Shown here one piece after another: positions 23,714 to 35,228 of a DNA stretch of 64,000 bases. A program made the position numbers and the translations under genes. The notes under the pieces were generated by a model. The model did no database searches, had not been told where the DNA came from, and saw only the letters and a list, made by a program, of their open reading frames with translations. The DNA is taken from contig NC_135037.1 of NCBI RefSeq assembly GCF_051020975.1, forward strand, positions 9,548,001 to 9,612,000. The letters are read 5' to 3'. Each line of letters starts with the position of its first letter. Positions within the stretch are counted from its first letter, which is position 1. Source of the DNA: Osmia lignaria lignaria (taxonomy: Eukaryota > Arthropoda > Insecta > Hymenoptera > Megachilidae).

Positions 23714-26700
23714 TCATTTCTTGTAAACGTAACTCTCCGCACCTCCTCGACCGAAACCTGCAAAATTGAATATTTTATAACAGAGTAGATAGTACTTATG
23801 ATATTTATACGCCGAATATTTTTATAGCAATTTCATTTGCTGTTCACCTCCAGGACCGAACAAGGCAGCGTAACACGGATGATTGCAGTATGGCTTGCCT
23901 TCGTGCTCCGCGTGACTGCCGGGTGTCAAGGTTTTGTTACACTTTTCGCATCGTAAACAAGCACCATGCCAGTCCTTCCCTAAAGAAGTTTTTCTTTCGG
24001 CTGGAACAATAAATAAATCACGCATGAAACATCTGTCATCAATTTCGGGTTTATATTTCATTTTTACAGGAATATGTTTTAAGTATTTCCGGTATCATCC
24101 AACAACTATATCGATGAGCGATTCGCCAAATGAAATGGAAACGTGGAAATTATTACGTGCGATCAGAAGCATTCGCGTGGCCCCAATCCAAGTCTGTAAC
24201 GTCCATGTATGGCTGCGTTCCCGTTAAAGAAGCCTCAAAGAAGTTTTATCAACTCCGGCCTAGGTAAAGTACATACTTTACATACTTTACCGTAAATCGC
24301 TTGTCGACAATCGCATCGCGCTGGATTACGTAATAAGATTGGATAACGATTATCTAAATAGCTTGCGACAAAATCGTCTTTACATTTCTGAGCTATTTTC
24401 GTATTCATACATTTAACGAACTGATATTTCTGACATTGCAAGTTTTCCTTTTAAATAAATTAAATTAACGAACGCTCTAAAGCGTTTTCTTGCTCGTTTG
24501 TATTACTCGAAGCATCTTCGAAAACCATGCTTCGTTTCGGCTCAAAAGTAAAAGTACTCCAGAGACAGGAGACGTCATCGATCGGGGCGAATAATGAGCA
24601 CGCTCTTCGTCCCCGCTCGAAAAATCCACTCGATCCTTTCCCGCCAACGCGTTGCAACGGCTCAGAATGCGCGAACATCCCCAAGCGGGACTGTGCGTCG
24701 TCGTGGCCGCCGTCATCGGCTGTTCCATTAGCAATTTCGTAATTATAAAATTCAATGGTCGACTCCCGGTAGACGCGATCGGCGCTTCTCATTCACGGAA
24801 GGTGCGAACTCGAAGCACCCTGTGGGCCGTTCGCGAGAAAACGCTGACAAAGGCTGGGAGAGCCGGATCGACGCCGCTTTACAAAATATCTCGACGCGTA
24901 CGCGAGCTGCAACATTGTGCGTCTATTCCCATGCGCGAATGCACGCACGATTTGTGCGGCAGGATTCTCGAGGAAGCTTCTTATGACGCGGGTGAAAACG
25001 TCGAGAAAGGGGTGAAAGGATGAGCCAGACAAGAAACCCGTTCGCGGCTGTCTTTTGTTTCGCGTCATCGCGCGAGGGACGGGCTTGATTAATCGAAAAG
25101 CATCTTGATCCTCGCGTGGCACACGAGGGAGATGAACCTTATTGGCGAGACGATTCAGAGACATCGAGTAGCGTGATTTTCCTCTTGTAATCACGCTTTG
25201 CTTTCAACGTTCCCGTCAACGACATCGACGATTGTTCTCCTCGCGATATCGTAACGAGGTCCGTTGCGACCCGTAACAAATCTAACCAACGTAGTCGACA
25301 GAATCGTAGCCCTGAAAAGTTCCACGGTTTCGTCGCGGAACACAAGTCCGCAACTTTCTGTCGGAAAGCATCGTAGTTCAATTTAACCGCATCTGACATT
25401 TTCCTGGAAGCCGCGGTACCATTCTCTCGTTCAGTCGATGCGTACACGTTCGGCCTAAAAGGACTACAAAAGGCCCGCGAAATCAGAGGAGCGACGCGAG
25501 CGTGTAGCATATTTTTTCCTTTCTTCGTTTGGTGCGTCGCGGTGCGTCATGCCATTACGACATATCAAACCACGGCGAGAAGACAAAAAAGCCCGTGGAC
25601 CGTGGCGGGCTGGTGGTTGGCATTCAAACGTTCCTCCGTGTCTAAGGAGGAGCACAAAGGACGCTGGTGGCAGCGAGGGGAATTGGAAAATGACGAGGAG
25701 CGGTGAGACACGAGCAAGGGGGGGTCTAAAGGGGTCGATGGTAGCCCGGGGAACGTGGGGACGCGAGAGAAGGAAGGTAACGCGCGGAAGAAGCAAAAAG
25801 CGAGGTGAAAAAGAAGGAAGAAGAGGGAGAAACGGGCATCGAGAATGGAGCGGCGAAGAAGAGAGAAGGGAAGGGTGGCGGTGATGTTGGTGGTGGTAGC
25901 AAGAAGGGTACTGGCATAAAGGGCCATTAGTTAATTAACTCCTAATTATCTGGCGGCGGAGAAGCGAGTGCATAATCGTCAAGCATTGCTGCTGTGCAGT
26001 GGTAGCGCGAAAAGGCAGACAGTGGTGTGCACGGATCGTTGCGCCCGGGCGCCAAACAATCGGCGGCTGCTGATTGCATAGGCTCGCTACATCATCCCCT
26101 TGGTCTTTCCCTGCTTCTCTCTTTTTTCTTTTCTTTTTTTTTTACTCCACTTCTTGTTCTTCTTCTTCTACTTCGTCTTCTTTATTTGCTCGGTAGACCA
26201 TTCTCCGTTTCACCACCCAACCACCCACTCTTCTTCTCTTCTTTCAAACTGCCGATCTGCTACACCATCCCCTTCCTTCGGTGAACGGCCCTGAAAAACT
26301 TCTCATAGTCTTCTCTCATAGTCGCGTTGTGCAAACGAGAGGGTTGAAGCTGGCTATACCTTCTCTCATCGAATTTCTGCCTCCTTCGTTTCCCGTTGCC
26401 TTCCTTCTACACCCAGAAGATCCTGCCTATTCTTCTGCAAACCTGTTTTCTCTCTGTTCTTCTTATTATTACCCGATACTACCTTCCCAGCCTGTCCCGA
26501 ACCGTTGTCACCGTCCTCGCCGTCCTCGCCGCTGGACCCTTTATTGTTGTTGCTTTCGATGCAACGTGACTCGGTTTCCTCGTCCTTTTCATCCTCTTTT
26601 TTTTTACGCCTCCTCCTGACTGGATTCGCGAGCAGGATGCACTCGATGAACTTTTTCTTCGGTCCCTTAGCTTATTACGAACTGTTCCTTTCTTTGCATT

Positions 26701-29136
26701 GGCGATATTCGATCAAATATGAAGCAATTTGAACTTTATCGAGCACGATAATTCCGATACAACGACAGTATTCATTATTCGTGACTCATTAAACGTGAAA
26801 TATCTTCTACTTCTTTTCGTATCGAACACCGAGACAGGAATTCAAGAAACGTGTCTGCCGTTTCACGGAAAAGAAGCTCGTCGAATCGTTCAAGCTCAGT
26901 CGCATGCCAAAGGGTTGAACTTCGTTTGCGCGAAGTCTCATTAAGCGTTCGTAAAAATTAAGACGGATAACGGGCGGAGAAGGTACTACCCGGCTCTTCG
27001 CCGAATGCCACGGAATCATTTGAATGTAGTTTATTTCAAAGGGCGTGTTCTCGGTTTCTCAAAGGGTCGCGGGATCTCTTACGATCGTCTCAAAAAGCTT
27101 CCACCTTTGCGGTGCACGTTACCGTAGAACGCTCGGTAGGAAACAAAGAAAACGCTAGGAAAAAGCAGCGAGTGCCTTCGTCGCTGGGACGCTTTCTGGT
27201 TTCGCCATTCGCGCGGACTTCGTCTTCGGCTTGAAAAGTTACTTTGCTCTTAGCCTCCGACCACCGCGATGCATCTTACGTCCAGGAACGCGTGACGACG
27301 ATTAATCGAACCTAACAGCTCTTCCTTTGAAGGGTCACGTAACGAAGGGTCAATTCCAAATGATGTATTGAATTACTTCTGAACTTGGAGAACAGAATGT
27401 TTGAACACAGTGCATCCTCAATTTTAAACCTTTGAAGCGTGAACTAATTAGAAAGGAGGGACCAGAGCGTTTCTTTCACGCATCCTCTAAACACGCGCAC
27501 GCTATCGTGGATCGCCCTGACACGTCAAAGCACATGAGTCACGGATGAAAAGTTTCAGAGGCCAATGACCTCTGCTGTTTGAAAATTTTCCCTGCGATAC
27601 AAGGAAAAGCGTGTCGTCCCTCCAATTCGCCTTGGCATCCATTTCTCGCACACCTACTTGCGCCGATTCGAACGTATCCTCGTCTGAACGCGGCAGTTGC
27701 TCCGCTTCGCTCCGCTCGGTTCGTATTCAGAAAAATCCGCTTTCAGCACTAATAGTGCTTTAACGGCCGTCTAAAAGGCCGCTCGAAAGAGGAAGCGCGC
27801 AATTAAAAGCGAACCTCTTCTCTGAATACGATGGCTCAGCGCGAACTCGCCCGAAGGGAACGCAGGCTATCTATCGTCCTCCCTGGCCTGGCTTGGCTTT
27901 GCTGTTCTCGTTTGGCCCCGTTTATCTGCACGCCAAAAGGGGAAACGTAACGCGCGATTGGCCGTCGATAATGTTATCGGAGGACAGTTTGCTGAATCGC
28001 GGTCCCTCGCTCGCGGAATCGCCGATGATAAGGAGAGAACCGTGGTTCTCGAGGTCGGCGTCAACAACCACGACTATGATTGACCCTGCTTTTGTAGGCT
28101 GGCTATTCAAAAACTGCCTAAAAATGATTTCTTTCGCAATTTGTTCGTATAGATGACAGCAAGATTTACCTAAGAAATCGCAGAGGAGATTGTTGAAACT
28201 TGTTGAACACACTATGTAAATCACGAGGAACAATCTCAACGATGTTGTCGTTTGGGGATTAAAATTAAGAAGTTGTAACAGGAGATTACGATGATCGACT
28301 TTGACTTTGTCGATTTGCCAATAATGATAATCGACTTAAAGGCAGAAAATCGCCGAGGTTGTTTCGATAACGGAACGGTATCAGTAACTGAATTACCATG
28401 AAGCGAAGGATATTCGAAAACAACAATAAACTGTTGCATAAAAATATTAGATCTGTTATTCGAAAATGTTCGAGCAATTTCAAGGCATTAGGAAATTCGT
28501 CGCAATAGTTCACCACAAGCACCGCGTTTCATTGTATAAAATTTCCTTCCTACTCACATGTATTACCCGATATTCATGTTACACGTTTGTTCGTACGCAC
28601 TATAACGAGACTGACATAATGTTTCTCAAGGTGGACCGCGAGGACGTGCAATGACATCATTGGTGTCGTCATTTCACGCACACTAATTTCATAATAGACT
28701 TCGTATTCAACATCCTCCAGCAAGATCTCGCAGGAGTGAACGTCCTTCCTTGATCGTTGAAAATGCGAAAAGAAGTAGGTGAATGAGTCATCGATAAATG
28801 TTGCAATCGAACAATGTCTATAATTGTCGATTAACAGAGCTCTCTTATTGATTAACTCATTGAGTCATCGTGCAAAAAACCAGCATGGAAGTGTTACTGA
28901 TAATGACACGATAAATCTAAACTATCGCTTTACAGTTCCCTTATTCAACAATTAACAAATTTTCCTATAACATTGCTAGTGCTCCAAACTGTGCTCGAGA
29001 TCTATCAGCGAAGCATATCGCACCGATAAGTCTAAAAATTCAACTAACAAAACATTCTACGTCTTTCAATCGAATGAAAAAGCCTCGTTTACTCACCGAA
29101 GTAGACCGGCTTGTCACACTTTGGACAGTTAGGCAT
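23714..29136 (-). CDS. CRIP-family cysteine-rich LIM-domain protein, complete, 3 exons
   Basis: This gene encodes a small single-LIM zinc-binding protein of the CRIP1/2 family, used as a protein-interaction module in nucleus and cytoplasm; the exact partners are unknown. The minus-strand coding exons are 29136-29097, 24000-23848 and 23757-23714. The start ATG is at 29136-29134 and the TGA at 23716-23714. Phases agree throughout and give 78 residues beginning MPNCPKCDKPVYFAERK. The zinc ligands expected for a LIM domain are all present: Cys4, Cys7, His25, Cys28, Cys31, Cys34, Cys52 and Cys56. The tail FGRGGAESYVYKK is the usual CRIP C-terminus, and the length matches the family's 76-78 residues. 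Its 5.1 kb first intron is large for so small a gene. It is tail-to-tail with sv and head-to-head with the TRPA channel. I am sure of the family, less so of which CRIP paralogue. Confidence 0.95.
23848..24000 (-). CDS. CRIP exon 2: most of the LIM domain
   Basis: The acceptor attgttccag lies at 24001-24010 (minus reading) and the donor gtgaac at 23847-23842. The exon holds ERKTSLGKDWHGACLRCEKC and GSHAEHEGKPYCNHPCYAAL, six of the eight zinc ligands. If the 90 bp intron that follows were retained, the frame would end in EQQMKLL; splicing to 23757 instead gives the conserved FGRGGAES tail. Confidence 0.95.
24001..29096. other. CRIP first intron (5.1 kb)
   Basis: The left part is AT-rich. There is a purine-rich block at about 25670-25910 and a pyrimidine-rich block at about 26100-26620, which give long but meaningless Arg/Gly and Ser/Phe/Leu frames. 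A 111 bp inverted-repeat element lies at 27721-27831. No second gene is supported. Confidence 0.7.
27721..27831. repeat. 111-bp element with 11-bp terminal inverted repeats
   Basis: The ends are TCGTATTCAGA (27721-27731) and its exact reverse complement (27821-27831). Complementarity continues inward with a CCGCTTT-like block against AAAAGCGAA. Inside is a second palindrome, AGCACTA-A-TAGTGCT (27745-27759). It could be a MITE-like element or a transcribed hairpin. I see no clear target-site duplication. Confidence 0.5.
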
Positions 29137-29486
29137 GTTGTTGCCTGCTGTTCGACTGAACCTCGTTGAAAGGAAGAACTTGAATCGACGAACGAGATCC
29201 TCTCCGTAGCGTGGTCAAGCGCTTACTGGGCCCGAGTTCTGCAAGGTAACGCGATGCTCTGCAGTTGATTGAGCGTACGCGAATGTGTGTTAACGTCGGC
29301 TGCGTGTGTGTGCCTGAGCGCGCGCGAGAAAGCCGTGTTAAGGTCGCGTTAGCACGAAACTGGTATCACGAGTGTGTGTCCGTGTGGATTAGTATAGGTG
29401 CACCTGAACTTGGAACGACGGCAAAGTGTCTCAGGTGCTACGAGTACGTGTGCACCGTGATTGTGACTACTAACGGTCGTGCTTCG
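29137..29486. promoter_or_regulatory. divergent promoter region between CRIP and TRPA
   Basis: About 350 bp separate the CRIP start codon (minus) from the first possible TRPA start (29487, plus). Both 5' UTRs and transcription starts should fall here or just beyond. It is GC- and CpG-richer than the AT-rich intron ends on either side and has TG-rich stretches. I could not place a TATA box or initiator with confidence. Confidence 0.45.
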
Positions 29487-29568
29487 ATGAATCGGTCTCC
29501 TCCGATGATAGTAGCCAACCAATCCCGTTATCCATTGTTAACAGATTCGTTTCATAGCCAAGTACAGG
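29487..29568 (+). CDS. possible first coding exon of the TRPA channel
   Basis: ATG at 29487 opens MNRSPPMIVANQSRYPLLTD and then SFHSQVQ, followed by a weak donor (CAGG then gttgtt at 29569) in phase 1. An acceptor, tatggttcag, ends at 29903. From 29904 the frame runs open without a stop into the ATG at 29963, in the matching phase, through QSKQEKTQHSSFEIITSTK. Using both would lengthen the protein by 47 residues to about 832. The weak donor is the main doubt. The alternative is that translation starts at 29963 and this stretch is 5' UTR. Confidence 0.4.
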
Positions 29569-29962
29569 GTTGTTCATAAGCATTCAGCTCGACCTGCTGA
29601 CTGGCTGGGTTCGTACGCAAATAACGGAGTACGTCGGTGCACTTGGAATGCAATTGTTTGAAAATTAGAAACATTAGTACAGTCATTGAAAGCTTAGAAA
29701 TCCAAATTCAAATTCAGGAACTTCAAAATTCAATTCTATAGATGGAATACATCTAATTTTCAAAATGGGTACCAGCTTCTTTGATCCAGTTTCTTTGATT
29801 TAATTGAGGGCAACGTCTATCTTTTACGATTTGCATTTTATAACTAACCACATCCTCTGATTACCGGGGAAATATATTAGAGCTACTTTTGATTATGGTT
29901 CAGTACAGAGCAAACAAGAGAAGACGCAGCACAGTAGCTTCGAAATAATAACTTCTACCAAA

Positions 29963-32900
29963 ATGAGCATCTATGAAAATGATTTCATTCGATTGATATC
30001 CTGTATCGGAAACGACGACGTGGAATCGGCGATACATATATTCACGGAAAAATTTGATAAACGGTTTCTACAACCTATCGGGATTCTTCGAGTGACCGCG
30101 GTTCAATTGGCTGCCTGGCAGGGTAGAATAGAATTGTTGGATCTATTCTACAAACATGGCGCTAATATTAATGCCGTGGACAAGATTGGAAGATGTCCAT
30201 TGTTCCATGCAGCACATCGTGGGAATAGCGAAGTGGTGACTTGGCTTTTGGAACATGGAGCCTTCATGGATAACAAAGTTGGCATTGATAGTTGTTTCAA
30301 GGCTCCTACTTTCAACTTTAGCCACTGTTTCGATATTGGTCGAAATGTTAGTGTAAATTATTATATAATATTAGAAGACAATAAAAAAGTACCGTTAGTA
30401 AAATACCAATTCATTGATAGTTGCCAATCCCAGAATGTTGGGGAAGGACAGCGCTGCACCAGGCGGTGAAGAACAATCACTCGGAAGTGGTGAGGATTTT
30501 GGTGGAGGCTAGGGTTAACACAAACGTAGAAGACGAGCGTGGAATTACACCTCTGCTTTTGGCAGGATCTACCGTAACCCAAGAAGATCCTAATGAAATG
30601 TCCAAATTCGTCCGCATAGTCGAGTACCTGGTACAAGGGAAAGCTTCAACCAACGCCGTTCACCCTGACACAGGTAATAACTTGGAAACTGAATCTTCGT
30701 CTTCCAAAATAATCATATCGAATGAAATTTTAAAGGTACTACAGCGTTACACTATGCAGTAACGTTGGGAAGTTTCGCAGCCACGAAAATATTGTTGGAT
30801 GCCGGTGCGTGGCCTCTTTATCAATGTAAAAGCACCGGAAGCACCCCTCTTCACCTTGCCGCCAGTATGGGTAGCTTAGAAACTCTTTCGATCCTCCTAG
30901 CGAACACACCTGCCACACACGTCGATGTTTGCGATAACGTAACGCCTAATTCCATATTAATACCTTTTTCACGCTAATCAAGTTTCTTCATCTTTATTGT
31001 TTTATATTCAGATTAATCGAACGCCGCTTCATAGAGCTTCTTATCAAGGACACCGTGAATGTATTCAAGCATTGATCGAACACGGTGGTAATCTGGCTGT
31101 CGAAACCAGAACCGGGGTCACCGTTATCGACGCCATATTTGCTCACACTCCGAGGCCAGTGACGTTTCTAAACGATATTTTGGACTCTCGGGTGCGAATG
31201 AACGGCCGCACGATCGATAGGAACTCGCACGTGAGAAGAAATAATATTAAGAACCTTAATTAAGACTTCCATTTGAGGTTTGAGGATTTCGAGTTTAAAC
31301 CTGAAAACGCTACCAACTGTGAGAAACAATATTATCGTCGAAATGTATCCTAACTCTTATCCTTATTCCTGTCGAAGATCATCGTTGACTTCAACGTACT
31401 GGCGCCGAAAGGGGAGTTGCAAATGGGAGTTGTTACGTCCCTTATTGCAGCAGCTTCAGACGAGGAACAATTGACGATACTGCAACATCCGTTGGTGGAA
31501 ACGTTTCTCTGGTTAAAGTGGTCCAAGCTGAGAGTGTTCTTCTTTAGTCTCGTTTTCATCCACGCCCTGCTGGTACTTTCCCTCTCTGGTTACTCTATAG
31601 CGTTGCTGCAGCACCAGACTGATTGTACGCTGTTAAGAAGGATCCTCGCTTCGTGTTCGTGTGTGCTTTTCTTCCACAATATGGCGCAGGTGTTAATGGT
31701 GCCAAGGTTTGTGTGTTAGCTATGCAATTCGTCTTACCGTACGCGTAGAATAAGTCCTCCGTATATAAGGTGGTTTCGTTGCGGAACACTCAGTATACAC
31801 CTATACCGATATCAAAATGTCCATAATATCCCCACAATTATCTTTACCATCGTGTATTGAAACGTGAAAGAAATACGTACGAGTAATGTTTTTTCCAGAT
31901 ATTACTTAAGGCAGTTCGAGACGTGGCTCTCGTTTGCATGCGCAACGATATCGTTGATGATTTCCACAGACGGTGGCCACACGGATGCAGTTACGATCCA
32001 GCCAAGGGGAAAAGAATTAAACCCCACGGAACATCGTCCGCAGTGGGTGTTGCATTCCATCAGCTTGGCAATCTTGCTTGCATGGATGCAAATGATGCTG
32101 CTAGTTGGCCGTCTCCCAACGTGCGGATATTACGCGCTCATGTTCTCCACGGTACTAAAGAACATCCTTAAGGTCAGTCGAGACACGATCAGCGAAGAAT
32201 TATTCACCGCGAGATAATTGCTGTTATTCGTGTTCGTCCCGGCGATCGACGATGGAAAGTGAAAGTAACGAGGGAAGATCGGTGAAAAGAACTCCCAATT
32301 TTCCTCGTTACGACACGAAGTCGAGGTTAAACACGTACGAATAAAAAAAGCACCTTCGTAGAGACACGTTCCTGTCTGTAAAACGTTTTCAACCGGTGGT
32401 ATTAACAGAGGACACGCGTTAACCCTGATTTAATATAGCGAGGGGTGGTTTTTTAATTCCAGTCTGTGTCACGGAAGATCCGCATTTAGCCGGGAGGAAA
32501 GGTAAGAGCGACGAAGCTTTACCCTTCGACGAATATCGTTAGAAATGAAAAGCCGACCGGGGAGAGGACCAAGGTTCTAAATGTCTCTCCTCGATGGTGA
32601 TACGGCACCCATCAGGGCCCACTTGCCTACCCCTATGCTCGCCGCGGCGCACCAACCTGCCACCCTCGCGATTATAACAACGTGCATCTGAGGCTTTTTA
32701 TTTCCTTTCAGGTTCTCCTAGCGTTCGTCTGCCTGATTGTCGGATTCGCGTTCAGCTTCGCCGTTTTGTTCCACGGGAACGACCAGTTTCGCAATTCCTG
32801 GAGGGCCGTCGTGAAGACCGTGGTAATGATGATGGGTGAGTACGAGTACGGGGCTCTGTTCTCGGACGAGAAGAATGGGAGTTCCTTCCTACCAGCCACG

Positions 32901-33752
32901 AGCAGGGTCGTGTTCCTTGCTTTCGTCATGCTCGCTAGTATCGTCCTGATGAACCTGATGATCGGCCTCGCGGTCAATGACATCCAAGGCCTCGAGAAGA
33001 TGGTACGAAATTCTTGCCTCGTATATCTTCCATATCCATCGCGAAATCGCACTCGCACCTCTACTCTTAACAATTAACAAGTTTCCTGAAGATTTATAAC
33101 CGCGGATATTTGCCGGCTAAATGAAATAAGTACAAATAATCTTAACGTAATACCTAAGATTATTTATAAGAAAAAGTAAGTGAACGAGTCACGCGACGAT
33201 CTGCATTCAGGGTCACATTCGTCAATTGCTGAAGCAGGCCGAATTCGTGGGTCATTTAGAAAGGCTGACATCACACCGAATCTTTCGCAGCAATTGGCTA
33301 CATCCTCGGTTAAGTTCGCTGCTCAACTCGAGGCGCAGTATTCCCACAAAAATTACGTTCGGTTATCACGAACGTTATTTTCGTGAATCATCCTCGGGCG
33401 TCCCGGCGAGGCTGAGGGAAACCTTGTTTCTGTTGGCTTCAAGGAACTCGCGCGACTGCAAAAGGTGAGCAAATTAATCGCGCCGACAACGGGGAAGTTT
33501 GGTCGCGAGGCGGTCAACCGCGATCACTTTGCTCCTTAATTAATAATTCCACCGTAATGGTTAAAAACTTTTAGCAACTTAAAGAAAGAGTCTCTTTTCA
33601 GCACGGTAACGAGTGACAAGCTCAAAAACAACGACGACAACAACAATACGGAATTAACAGCGCTGTTGGAGGAAGTGTTGCTGCAGTTAAGGACATCTTG
33701 TTATCCTAGCGCAACGGCAAGGAAATTTTCAAAACCCTTCAGTACTAAATAA
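29963..33752 (+). CDS. TRPA-type ankyrin-repeat cation channel, complete, 9 exons
   Basis: This gene encodes a transient receptor potential channel of the TRPA subfamily; insect members sense heat, irritants, humidity or touch. Exons: 29963-30346, 30421-30673, 30736-30938, 31012-31230, 31378-31706, 31899-32172, 32712-33002, 33211-33464 and 33602-33752. All borders are GT-AG and phases agree, giving 785 residues. Residues 45-320 hold about seven or eight ankyrin repeats (WGRTALHQAVKNNHSEVV, GSTPLHLAASMGSLETL, NRTPLHRASYQGHRECIQAL). Membrane segments are near 404-429, 439-460, 470-486, 512-533, 552-574 and 617-642. The pore helix carries MMMGEYEYGALF (593-604), and VNDIQGLEK follows S6, as in insect TRPAs. 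The short ankyrin region fits painless, pyrexia or TRPA5 better than TRPA1, which has many more repeats. I cannot choose among those three from memory. The gene is divergent from CRIP and upstream of pangolin. A further N-terminal exon may exist at 29487. Confidence 0.92.
32712..33002 (+). CDS. TRPA exon 7: S5, pore and S6
   Basis: The acceptor tttcctttcag and the donor gtacga give a phase 0 to phase 0 exon. It encodes S5 (VLLAFVCLIVGFAFSFAVLF), the pore helix and filter region with GEYEY, and S6 (VVFLAFVMLASIVLMNLMIG). Its last residues, NDIQGLEKM, join GHIRQLLKQAEFV from the next exon. This is the most conserved part of the channel. Confidence 0.93.
33602..33752 (+). CDS. TRPA terminal exon
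   Basis: After the acceptor ctcttttcag the frame reads TVTSDKLKNNDDNNNTELTA and then LLEEVLLQLRTSC, ending at TAA 33750-33752. It has no domain beyond an acidic and Asn-rich tail. It is supported by the phase match with the exon ending at 33464. An AATAAA overlaps the stop codon (33748-33753). Confidence 0.8.
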
Positions 33753-33753
33753 A
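33748..33753 (+). terminator. AATAAA overlapping the TRPA stop codon
   Basis: The hexamer spans the last Lys and stop codons. If used, the 3' UTR would be only about 15-30 bases. A later AATAAA at 34268-34273 is an alternative. Confidence 0.35.
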
Positions 33754-35228
33754 CCAAGAAAAAATACTTACAAACTTATAAAGTACTTTTAGAATTTTCT
33801 TTAAAGTATTATTTCTTTCGAGACTGGAATTTTATTGTAGGACGATGTTGCACATGATTTAGTCCTAGAAATGATGATTTTGTACTATTAAAAAGGTATT
33901 TTATTTAAATATAATTATCTGCCCCCAACGTCGATATCACAGATACTTGTCCTTACCGACCATAGCCAGCATAGGTTCTCTCAACCACCAATCACGACAT
34001 AGATGTCTCTGCAAGACAGTCTACGGTTTTCAAAGCCATAACGTACTTCGATCGTGTCGCAAGAAGATTGTCAAAAGCGGTAAGTAATTGAATTAATTAG
34101 TAAAAATACCTTTCAATACATGTTATTAATCATCGTTACATGTAATTTTACTTGCTGGTTTAAAATCTTTTATCAGATATTTAATATTTGCTGTAGTTTT
34201 CTTAAATTTTACATATCAGTAAAATTCGTCCGAGAGATTCTCAAGTAACTACGGTCATAAAGTGAACAATAAAATATATTATGAATTAATGAAAGTTATA
34301 AACTAATGCAATTATAAATTAATACTTATAATAGTTATAGTAATACAGTTACAAATTAATATCGATACAATTTGCTTTTGCTTCATTGATTTATACAAAA
34401 ATTGATTCGAGCAGATTCAGTCATTTTGAGGTTTGAGGTTATTAACACCGGCATGATATTTGCCGGTGATATATAATCAATATAATCACGAATGATCACG
34501 TGTATTATTAACGAGACTTTATTGTTTACGTTACAGACGTCATACGTATGAAATTTATTAACAAATATTTTAATGTGTAAGGTGAACATCTTCGGTTTGG
34601 AAATTCACACGCACGTGGGCAGTTTTCTTCGTTGATGGACATGGCAACGGGACAGAAGTCAGTTTGGTTACTACCTAATAAGGGTACCTGAGTTTTTGTC
34701 CAGATTTTAATTGAATACAAAAATTGGACAGGACAGTGGCGGGCGTATATATTACCATAAATTATCGTTCACCCGCGGCTATAAAGAAATCACGCGCGCA
34801 ACTGTCTTAACGGTTGTAACAGGCTTGAACATAGTGTTTTGTGACTTGAGTTCACCTTCATTTTCATAAAAAATGGTATCAGACGCAGCATCGTTTCGTT
34901 AAATTCAATAGGTACACTGGAGGAAGCAAAAAGGTGTCACCGAGCTGGATAAAAAGGTTACTTCAGCAGGATACATAATTTATAGGGTCGACTTTGAAAC
35001 GACCAACGAGATCGGAAAAAAATTTGCAAACAAGTTTCCTCGATTCAGAAGATTTCCAGATATTCAGGTAGAACGAAAATTTGCACCTTCCATAAACTCG
35101 TTCACCAACGGTGCTGTTGGAAACTTGCCAATACTTGTGTGTTCAATTATGATAAACAAGGGTTTTCAAGGCTAAAAGTTTTACGTATTAATTAGTCTCT
35201 AAGAAGCCTTAAGATAATTCCGAGACTG
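33753..35228. other. TRPA/pan spacer, AT-rich part
   Basis: AT-rich sequence after TRPA, with degenerate aaattaat-type repeats at about 34255-34365 and a short perfect hairpin (CACCGGCA / TGCCGGTG) at 34446-34468. No coding signal was seen. Confidence 0.6.

Noticed and set aside
23822..23847. Alternative CRIP C-terminus EQQMKLL by reading through the donor
   Set aside because: Splicing to 23757 gives the conserved FGRGGAES tail, so the read-through end is unlikely to be the main form.
24235..24441. 68-codon Cys-containing frame, minus strand, inside the CRIP intron
   Set aside because: Cysteines are spaced without a LIM or other known pattern. It has no splice link to the CRIP exons, which already form a complete protein without it.
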